Shown piece after piece: positions 55,540 through 64,000 of a stretch of DNA of 64,000 bases. The position numbers were made by a program, and so were the translations under genes. The notes below the pieces were generated by a model that was not told where the DNA came from, did not search any database, and saw only the letters and a program-made list of their open reading frames with translations. This stretch comes from Cryptomeria japonica (taxonomy: Eukaryota; Streptophyta; Pinopsida; Cupressales; Cupressaceae). How positions within the stretch are numbered: position 1 is the first letter of the stretch; each line of letters opens with the position of its first letter. The stretch spans positions 377,223,392-377,287,391 of the forward strand of contig NC_081415.1 in the NCBI RefSeq assembly GCF_030272615.1, in the 5' to 3' direction.

Positions 55540-56429
55540 GCGCGTTATCCAAAGTCCATGAAGGTATTTGTGAATCTCATTCAAACGGTCTTACTTTAGC
55601 TCAGAAACTGCTAAGGGCTAGCTATTACTGGCCAGATATGGAAAAAGATGCTATTAAATTTGCTAAAACTTGTGAGAAGTGTCATCTACATGGAAATCTC
55701 ATACATGCTCCAACAAGGGATCTAATACCTTTCATCACACATTGGCCATTTCAACAATGGGCATTTGACCTCATTGGCCAAATATATCCTGCATCATCTA
55801 ACGACCACAAGTTTATTATAACTGCCACTAAGTACTTCACTAAGTGGGTTGAAGCAATTTTGCTAATCAAAGCAACCGATAAACAAGTAGCTCCGTTCAT
55901 CGTTAACTATATCATATGCAGGTATAGAATACCTTCTTCCATTGTGACTGACAATAGAGAGCAGTTCAAAAACAAAGATCTAGATGAGCTCTGTGAAAAG
56001 TTCAAAATCAAACAACACTGGTCATCCATATACTACCCTCAAGGTAATGGACAAGTTGAATCATCTAACAAAAATCTGTTGATTATCTTACACAGAACAA
56101 TAAACAAATCTAGAAAGGATTGGCATCTGCAGCTCAATCCTGCACTATGGGCTTATCGAACAAGTATCAGAACACCTATTGGGGCTACACCTTTTTCTTT
56201 GGTGTATGGATCCAAAGCAATCTTACTTATTGAGGTGAAAATACTATCTTTGAGAGTTTCTTTGCAAGGTCTTGTTACTGATGAAGACTACAAAATATCT
56301 AGATTGCAAGAACTCGAGTTGCTGGATGAACATTGGCAAGTGGCGTTTGATCATTTGAGAGCGTACCAAAACAGAACGTCTAGAGGTTATAACAAGAAAG
56401 TTCAACAAGAGAGAATTTCAGGTTGGTGA
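55540..56429 (+). pseudogene. Tat-2 integrase, zinc-binding domain and catalytic core
   Basis: Upstream of the open frame the H-H-C-C finger is visible as HEGICESHSNG and, further on, ASYYWPDMEKDAIKFAKTCE with KCHLHG. The core has WAFDLIGQIYPAS, SSIVTDNREQFKNKDLDELC and QGNGQVESSNKNLLIILHRT, so D, D and E are all kept. RTSIRTPIGATPFSLVYGSK follows. The frame 55638-56429 is open for 263 codons and then shifts. The enzyme inserts element DNA and makes the 5-bp duplication seen at both ends. Confidence 0.93.
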
Positions 56430-56619
56430 CCTTGTTTTGAGAGAAAATCCTAAAAATCAACAGTTTCGAGACAACAAAGAGAAGTTTGAACCCAACTGGT
56501 TGGGTCCCTACATTGTTACTGCAGTCTTTGGCTATGGTGCCTATCAACTCTCAACACTGAAAGAAGAACAACTCTGTGAACATATCAACACCATCCACTT
56601 GAAGAAATTATTCACTTAG
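56430..56619 (+). pseudogene. Tat-2 integrase C-terminus, GPY/F module
   Basis: After a frameshift the protein continues with REFQVGDLVLREN and FEPNWLGPYIVTAVFGYGAY, the GPY/F module of gypsy integrases. It ends HINTIHLKKLFT. No chromodomain follows, as expected for Tat. Confidence 0.88.
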
Positions 56620-58039
56620 TATTCTCTGCTCCAACAACCTACACATCAAAAAAAATAAAATACAAAAAATTAAAAAAAAATCAAATGCTTTGGTGAAAAC
56701 CTGGTAAACAGACACCTTGGTAAAAAAAAAGAAGAAAAGATCTTTGCCAAGCAGGTGAAAACCTGGTAAATAGGCACCTCTTGTACTCAAGCACTCCATC
56801 TATCAACGCAAAATTGGCATTTCCCATTTTCATTCCCTCTTTCCTGCATCTTTTCTTTCGCTTGTAAATATCTTTTAGTCGCTTTTGTGACATCTTGGTT
56901 CTTTTGGAACTCTCATGGCTTGAAACCGATCAATGTCCTAGTCTTAGGGTAATCGACTGATCAATTTACATGTCCTAAGTAGTATCAATCAAGTCATCTT
57001 TCTATCGGTAGTACCTGATCATCCAATCTGAGTCAGTCACCTGTCTCCAAACTACTGAAGAGTTTTATCATTGAGTAAACAAGCAAAATAAGACTGCTAA
57101 AAACAATCACTAAACTATTCGAGATATTATTGAAATTTTCTTTGTGTGTTGTCATTTAAATTGGTTTTTGATTATTATTCCCTTTGATTAACTTGAGGAA
57201 GTCTATCTTGACTAAGAGGAGCAAGGATTGGGGGCATAATACTTTTCTTTTCTTTCTTCTTGTAGGAATGATTTTGATGATCTAGAAACATCTAATTAGT
57301 TGGGTGTTTGTGATAAGTGTCTTCACATCAAGGTGAAATCACAACACATACCTTGACTCCACTTATTTGTATGCTACAGGGAGGTTGGAGTCACTTCTTT
57401 GTCTGTTTTAAGGGAATTTCTTTAATGTGCAATCCAGATGCATGTGTACTCTGTCCAAGGATATGAACGAAGAAAAGGGTCATTGCGGACAAGATAATTA
57501 ATATTGCATATGAAAAGGAAGGAGCTCTGTTTTGCCTGTTGTGCTTGTAAAACGCTCAGTGATGAAAATTAAGCATACCAAATCCAGCGGCTAGATTTAG
57601 GTTGCATTCATTTTTCATTTTATGCATTTTGAGTGATTTTCGCATGATAACAATGATCTCTTTATCTTTTGAATGAGAGTCTGAAGCAATCGTCATTTCT
57701 TAGCTAAGTGGTCTATTTTTCATAATCGTTTCTCCGATTGAGTACTTGTATATTGAGATGTTAGTTGCATACATGAGCATCTTATATAGATCCATAAATT
57801 TCATTATATATTTATTGGCATTCATATAATTGCATGAAAAATAAATATTTGCATTACTAATTACTCATTTTCATCATTTATTTGCATATGAAAAAGAATT
57901 TAAAAAAACATCCATATTCATTTGCATTACATTCATTCAAACTGAAAAGATATGCATACATATAGAATAAAGCATATAAAAAGACATCTCATAATCAATC
58001 AACACAAGTATGATGAAATCAAATCAAGAGCTCGTATAT
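56620..58039 (+). other. Tat-2 3' non-coding region
   Basis: About 1.4 kb with A-rich runs just after the stop (56645-56685) and a repeat of ggtgaaaacctggtaaa (56692; 56754). No ORF is supported. Confidence 0.55.
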
Positions 58040-58990
58040 CTTGTCACAATCTTAGTGTCTCAGAGTACAAATGATATCAACTGTCATATACAATGTCACA
58101 TTAGAGCAAGAATCGTATAGGCTACAAAAATGGGGTATATAACAAAATCTAGGAGATATAATAAATTTAGCTCTTTGCCTCTCCCTCATCGTCGGGTGGA
58201 GGAGGTGGTGTCGGTTGACTGATGTCCTATCTGGGTGCCCTAGCTCCCTCAAATCGAGCCATATACTGAGAATACAGAACAACCTGTTGCGCTATTAGGA
58301 CTGCTACACTATAAGCTACAATGTAATAAGTTACATGACTTGTTTGATGCAAAACCTCTCGCTGAGGAGCATCATGCTTTGCTCTGACCTCTGCAAGCTG
58401 TCGGTCTCGCTCTGCAAACTGCATCTGCGCCACTATCAACTGTGACTGCAAACCTGTTAACCTCGATCTCAAAGACCGTACTACATCTGGTACTCCTTGC
58501 TCTCTCCCAACATCTCCCTCTCCACCTCCCTGCTCATATCTCCGCTGCCTAACCTACCTAGGAGCCACTCTCTCCTCCTCACCTCCACCTCTAGTGCCCT
58601 AGAACCACTAGCCTCAACCCCAACAACTCTTAAGGATCCACCCTCTCCTCTCTGTCACTGTCTACCTCCTGCTGGTATCCTGCTGCTACTAGCACTAGGA
58701 TCACCTCCTACCCGCCTAGGTACATCCACTCTATGTCCCTATACCTTCCCTCATCCCTATACCTGACTTGCTACCTGTGCCTATGCCTATGCCTATGCTG
58801 GTGCATCATCCTCAACCTCCTTTATAAGAGGCGCATGGTCTCTGGGATCTGTAAACTGAGGAAAAGAATGTCTCTGAAACCAATCTCTATACTGGGGCAA
58901 TGCTCCCACATTACTAGGGGCATCTTAACTAAATCACGTCGTATCAAGTTGAGATTCTTCGATGTCAAATAGAGAAATTCTCTAGGGGCA
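58040..58990 (-). pseudogene. Antisense ORF remnant in the Tat-2 3' region
   Basis: On the minus strand a broken frame begins near 58930 with NVGALPQYRDWFQRHSF and PQFTDPRDHAPLIKE, followed by several CAG to TAG-like stops in a (cctatg)n stretch. It ends in a clean 81-codon block (58472-58227) rich in Q, R, A and E (QFAERDRQLAEVRAKHD) with coiled-coil character, then PTPPPPPDDE just past its stop. Some plant Tat elements (Grande, Retand) carry an antisense gene in this position; this remnant matches the position and orientation. Function is unknown. Confidence 0.55.
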
Positions 58991-59019
58991 TATCAATCTT
59001 TGTCCTTATCTGAATCAAT

Positions 59020-59350
59020 CTTCAAATCAATGTTCAATTTCATCACATCAAAATCAAGCTGGACATTATCGCTTTGCTCAGTCGATTCTTGTTCAATCAA
59101 GTTCAGAATCAGTTGCGTCTCTCACTCAATCTAGTTCAATCAAGTTCTAGATCGATGCTTGTTTCTTGATCAATCAAGTTCAAGAACGATCTCTCTCATT
59201 GTCGGTCCTAGATCAATCAAGTTCAGGATCGGTATCGCTTTAATCAAATTTGTTCAGTTTCATCGCTTTAATCAAATCAAGCTGAACATCTTGCTCTTCA
59301 TCGATTTGTGATCCATCAAGTTCAGAATTGATATCTATTTGACATCAACT
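59020..59350. repeat. Degenerate tandem repeats before the 3' polypurine tract
   Basis: At least five copies of a word like gatcaatcaagttcaggatcg at irregular spacing of 40-60 bp (59093, 59135, 59172, 59213, 59315). Confidence 0.65.
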
Positions 59351-59386
59351 ATTCTTTGAACCAACGTGTTGCTCGCACATTAATTC

Positions 59387-59399
59387 AAAGAGGGGCAAA
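59387..59399 (+). other. Polypurine tract of Tat-2
   Basis: aaagaggggcaaa directly precedes the 3' LTR start TGTAATACCC. Confidence 0.85.
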
Positions 59400-60630
59400 T
59401 GTAATACCCTAAAAATGGTTATCTAAACCATGGGCCCCTAATCTCGACAACATCACCAAGGTCCTAACCAGAGGCAAGAAAATCAACCTTGAGCACCTAA
59501 TTAATTAATTCTTCAATCATTAATGTTACATGGCAATAAATCACTATATGTTAATTAAATCATTTCAAGTAAATCATTTTGATCAATTATCCTATTTATT
59601 TAATTAAATATCCTAGCATATTTAATTAATTAATAAATTTGCCATTTAATCATAAAAAAAGAGAATTAATTACAAAAAAAAAGGAATTAATTTACAAAGA
59701 GAGATTTATCACAAAAAAAGGAATTAATGTGCAAAAGAAAGAGTTAAATTCAAAACAAAAGAAAATAACTAAATTGAGAGAAGAAATCAGACTTAAGATA
59801 TTTCTTTTTCTAGAATTGAGATGACTTGGAAAATCAGAAAAAGCAATTAAATTGAATTAATCATTTTCTCTAAAATTAAAACTCAAAGCTTTTGAAGAAA
59901 GAAGTTCAGTTGCATTGAAAAGGCTTTCTAAATAAAAATCTTGAACAAATTAAAGAAAAGTGCATGTAATCACCTAATTTTTTATCTCAAGTGCATGGAA
60001 TCAACTAATTTTATCTCCAATGCAAACTTAGACTTATAATCTGAATGCATTCAATTGGAATCTATCTCAAGATTAACTGAATCTGATCTCTCAAGTATTT
60101 CAATTAATCCTAAATTGTGTTTTTTCTTGAATAATCTCAACCGCTCATTGCTAATCGATCTTGATCGTTGGTCTCTAGAAATTCAGCCATCATCTCTCAT
60201 TCAAAACACCCTGGAGATTTATTGTTATTGTGCAATTTTTGCTCTGGAGTCATTGAAGATATTGTGCTTTAAGATTATTGCATCTTAGTTTAGCTTTTTG
60301 CATATTTAGTTTAATCGTTATTGCTTTCATTCATCTAGCTTATCTTGCATTCATCTAACTTAATCTTGCATCATCTAGCTTAATATTGCATACATTTAGC
60401 TTATTCTCGTGCTCATATAGATTAAATCCTTCGTCTTGGTGTAGTCTAGTCACTGGTATTGCTTAGACAAATATGAGAGCAAGTCTATACTCACATCTTT
60501 TAGAAGGCAATGGGTTGATTTGTTATGGTTTTTATATTCATGATTATATCTGTCTAACCATGCATGCAATGACTTAATTGAAGTGTTGTGTCTTACAATT
60601 TGCAAACTTATTCCACTTTTCACACACACA
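59400..60630 (+). repeat. 3' LTR of Tat-2, 1231 bp
   Basis: Collinear with the 5' LTR. It lacks an AT-rich stretch present at 45312-45342, and its TATA position reads ctagaaat (60175-60182). It ends CACACACA followed by the atgga duplication. Confidence 0.92.
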
Positions 60631-60635
60631 ATGGA
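60631..60635. repeat. Tat-2 target-site duplication, right
   Basis: atgga, identical to 45151-45155. Joining the flanks restores a continuous repeat-field sequence. Confidence 0.88.
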
Positions 60636-60900
60636 TAAAATCTACCTTCATTATGTTTTCATAAATGTGGATACCCTATTCCTTGGCTCCCATTCTGGTC
60701 GCAAACAGTGAACACTGACAAAGGTTGGGGAAATTCGGCTTTACACTTGCTGATTTCTTTTTCTTGGAAACTTTTGCTTGCGTTGATCAAATCAACATTT
60801 TATTTGACTATTGTCATTTCTTTATTTTGTAGTATGGGCATTTATAGAAACAATATAATATTGAGCTTTTCTAATATTCAATATTTTCAATGGTGACTAT
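60636..60900. repeat. Unit of the host tandem-repeat field
   Basis: ccttggctcccattctggtcgca near 60681 and tttacacttgctgatttc further on match units at 44951, 39081 and others. Without Tat-2 the unit at 44951 and this one would be about 250 bp apart. Confidence 0.6.
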
Positions 60901-63900
60901 ACACTTCCTGCCACGTATAGATATCCTTAAAAGAAGGAAATATTTACATTAAACAAATATTTAGTTTAAAACCTAAGGGAGGGGAGAAAGGGGGCCCACC
61001 CAAGTTTCTCTTCAAAAAGGAATCTAAGTTTTCTAAGACTTGGAGTTTTCTCTTATATCCCTCGTGTAAGTCTAAGCTAAGAAGGAAAAGTTTTAATGAG
61101 AATAAATGATTATTATTTATAATTTAGTTAAAGCTAATTTCAAAATTATCTCTTTTTAAATGATTTTTTTTTAGAGATGTGGAATTAACTTTAGATTTAG
61201 TTTTTTTAAAAATTGTATTTCATGTAAGTTAGAATAAATTAATATTAATAAAGTTTTAAGTTATAATATCATTTTGTTAGATGTTCTTATATATGTCTAA
61301 AACTTCCATTCCTTACCTTGTTTTATCAATGGCGTTTATTAAATAAGATAAAAGAGAAGTAATAGACAAAATGAAACATTATCTATTATAGGAAAAATAT
61401 GTGATAATGATAAAGCTTAAAGAAGTATAAGTAAGAAATATTAAGTCAAAGTTTATCTCAATTGAAAGTTTGGGGAAATATATGCATATTTATATGCATA
61501 GAACATAAGTTGGTATAAGCTCCCTTGACATGTAGAAGTATACAAATCATTATTGAGTAAGGATTTTATAAAAAAAAAAGTATAAGAAAAGATCGTGCAA
61601 ATTTTGTTCTATTTATTTTTATATATAAGAGGGAATATTTTGAGTATTAACATCTAAATGTTGACAATAAGAGATTTAAAAATCCTCCTTAAAATTGAAT
61701 TGATACTATATTACAACACGACAAAAGAGTTTTTCAACTTAAATGTGTTTAGGGCCATAAAGGTATACCATGACCTTCCTTAAACTATGATAACCAATCT
61801 TCATTAAACATTATCTTCATGACCTTCATAGTATAAGAATATTAGAAATAGGGAAATAAGTTTAGGCACATTCTAAGTTCTTAAAAGACTTAGAAAGGAT
61901 ATGGCCACTTTCTTCTTCAAGTATCTCGTTTAACTCCTTGAGAAACGACACTATCATTATTAAAGGAATGGTAGAGAGAGAGAGTACTCAATTGTTTCTT
62001 CTAGAACATATAAGAATAGTATTGGGTTATGTATTGTGATCTCCTTAAATTTATGCCTTCATTATATTGATCTTTAGAAACTTAAGAATATGATAATTAT
62101 GAAAATACTATCTGATATGTTCCTATTGGAAATGAGGTTACATTTGTCTTGTCCTAGTGATGGTTGATTACTAATCTTTGGACCTAGGAAATTTCCATGA
62201 CGTTCACCTTACTCTAGAGTAAGTGTAGAATGATTAGGCACGAAACTATGGATTATAGAATAATAGAGATATCAATGTCTTACATAATGTCAACTCTAAG
62301 GAACCATGCTACCACCTTAACGTTTTGAAGATTCTTGTCACTAATGAAAATATGATAATGTCCAATGTTCATTAGAAAAATATGATAAGTTACCTCAATG
62401 TTTTGATAAAAATAACTACAAAAGAATTAGTGTCTACAATTCTAAAGATTCTTCGCATGATACGTGTGAATTACGATACCATTGATTCGCATATGCAAGC
62501 ATTGTTCATGATTTGCAAATCAAATTTTGGGTATATGAAAGACATAACTATATGTGAATGCTCATTTGATTGTTAATTTCATGTATGCACATTACCACCA
62601 AGTAGATTTATCTCTCATGTGATATGATTACATAGAAGGAGATGCTTTAGTAGTTCAATGACTTCTTTTGTTAACTTGTGGACATGTTCAAATATATTGC
62701 ACCTGTATGCATTTATATACTCTTGTATTCTGTTGTATGCTCATGTATGATTTTTTGAGCTTTTAAATATTCATTGTGTGTCTTCAATGTGTATTATGTG
62801 TGTATTGGACGGGTGTTGAATATGGGCTAAAAGAGAAGAGTGAGTTTCCAGAGAGGTTTAAGTCTCTACTTTAACTCATCTATCGATAGTCGACCCTGAA
62901 AGATCTTTGGCCAAAGTTCTATTGATTTCTTAGTATATGCTTGCTAAGAGAATCATTATATTTTCACTCTCTTCCATATCTTAGTGTTGATACAATAGCA
63001 TCCTAGATTGTAGATACACTAAGCTGCACCAGATTCCATCCCTTGCTAGTTTTGAGTCGCTAGACTTCATGTAGGGTCAACGATTCTTCATGTCAGGAAG
63101 AACTCCAAAGAAGTGTAAATGCTTCGCGATTGCATGGTAAAGCACTTCGGTAGTGTTCTCGCCCCTTATGTAAGTGTGGAAGATAGATGCTGTCAGGATG
63201 ATATTCAACTTTGTTTTATATAATTCATTATATTTGACTTTATGGTCTTTTGTAACATTAGTAATTTTCATTATGTTTAGCCAATCTCTTGGCTTATGTA
63301 AACAAACATTGTGTTGAGTTGTAACATTATGTAACTATTTTTTGGTATATTGAGCATAATGGATTATTCAATAAAGTGAATTCTTAATTATGTGTAAAAT
63401 TGTTGTAATTATGCAATTAAATATTTTGGTAATATGGAGGCCTCTACATTGATAATAAACAACATTGAAGTTTTATTTAATATTACATTATGATTTATAG
63501 ATTAATTTAATCTTATTTTGTAAATAGATTACTGATTTTTATTTTAGATAAAGCAATCACAGTGTGTAGGAGAAATTTTTTTAGTAGAATTTCTTATAGA
63601 TGTCTTGAAATGACTTTTTATGATCGTAAAATATGCACAAAATGGACTTGTAAAAGTTGTTGGAAACTCTCAACCAAATGAAACATTTAACACGTATAAA
63701 GTTGGTCCTAAAAATCTTTGCATATCTTCTATTCTCTCTTGTTTCAAACATACCATGAGCTTCTTGATAATGGAGTTTTATTATGTTTCACATTTTTCAA
63801 AACCTTATAGAAGATACATAGTTGATTTCAAACTACCACTTCTTCATTTATACCTTTTTCCCAAAACATCATTTGTTAAATGATCTACCAATTAACATCA

Positions 63901-64000
63901 TGTATTGTGTAAACCGTGTGCAATTGCTAGATTTTATTTTTACATAGAAACACGAATACAATAAATCCAAAACAAATGGAAATAGTGCAGGGCATGCAAT
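60901..64000. other. Host DNA with no recognised gene
   Basis: AT-rich sequence. The ORFs at 62382 and 63620 (plus) and 63077-63271 (minus) are short and carry no motif known to me. No LTR pair, tandem repeat or RNA gene is visible. The stretch 62820-63290 has more even base composition and could be an old, unrecognised element. Confidence 0.4.

Larger units (their letters stand above)
45156..60630 (+). mobile_element. Tat-2: complete Ty3/gypsy Tat-lineage element, 15.5 kb
   Basis: Flanked by a perfect 5-bp duplication, atgga, at 45151-45155 and 60631-60635. LTRs at 45156-46426 and 59400-60630 start TGTAATACCC and end CACACACA. Internal order: tRNA-Lys-type primer site, 2.4-kb leader, gag, protease, long linker with a G-patch-like motif, RT, RNase H, a second RNase H, integrase, a 2.8-kb 3' region with an antisense ORF remnant, and polypurine tract. 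The second RNase H of the archaeal type and lack of a chromodomain mark the Tat lineage. Many stops and frameshifts make it inactive. Confidence 0.93.

Noticed and set aside
56437-56619. Chromodomain after Tat-2 integrase
   Set aside because: Only the GPY/F module is present and the frame ends directly after it.
63077-63271. 64-codon minus-strand ORF
   Set aside because: No recognisable domain, no supporting neighbours and AT-rich context.

Overview
This window is transposon-dominated nuclear DNA from a seed plant with a large, AT-rich genome. A gymnosperm is plausible because the retrotransposons are old, nested and heavily mutated, but the sequence does not prove it. I find no convincing intact cellular gene, no RNA gene and no CRISPR array. 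Almost everything is explained by about eight retroelements, most of them decayed, set in a host background made of an old tandem-repeat field.

Layout from left to right. 1-3004: the leader and 5' LTR of a minus-strand Ty3/gypsy Tat-like element (Tat-1), cut by the window edge. 3005-9081: an LTR remnant (A), then two divergently oriented long decayed ORFs of unknown function. 9082-12646: the 3' part of a non-autonomous copia-type element with an unknown ORF just upstream of its 3' LTR. 12647-20399: two LTRs of a gypsy-type family (C) bracketing host-like DNA, a CTLH-domain (GID2/RMND5-like) pseudogene fragment and a decayed gag. 20491-31264: two joined copies (B1, B2) of a plus-strand LTR element that encodes Gag, a degenerate protease-like segment and a conserved extra C-terminal region, but no reverse transcriptase, RNase H or integrase. 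31265-31908: an inverted 5' fragment of B. 31909-39911: a second copy of the 13.3-14.9 kb host segment, split by a 6-kb L1-type LINE (32260-38256) with a 9-bp target duplication. 39912-44335: a 5'-truncated Ty1/copia element. 45156-60630: a structurally complete 15.5-kb Tat element (Tat-2) with an ATGGA target duplication, tRNA-Lys-type primer site, gag, protease, G-patch-like segment, RT, two RNase H domains, integrase and an antisense ORF remnant. 60631-64000: host DNA without a recognisable gene.

Functionally the window records interactions between transposons. B and the 9-12.6 kb element look like passengers needing polymerase in trans; the copia at 40-44 kb carries a related LTR and represents the kind of partner that could supply it. 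Tat-2 has point stops and frameshifts in most domains, and the LINE endonuclease has lost a catalytic aspartate, so none of these copies looks mobile now. The most informative structures are the LINE insertion with its empty paralogous site in the same window, the GC-rich hairpin minisatellite in the B LTR, the extended tRNA-Lys match beside the Tat-1 LTR, and the conserved non-coding Tat leader.
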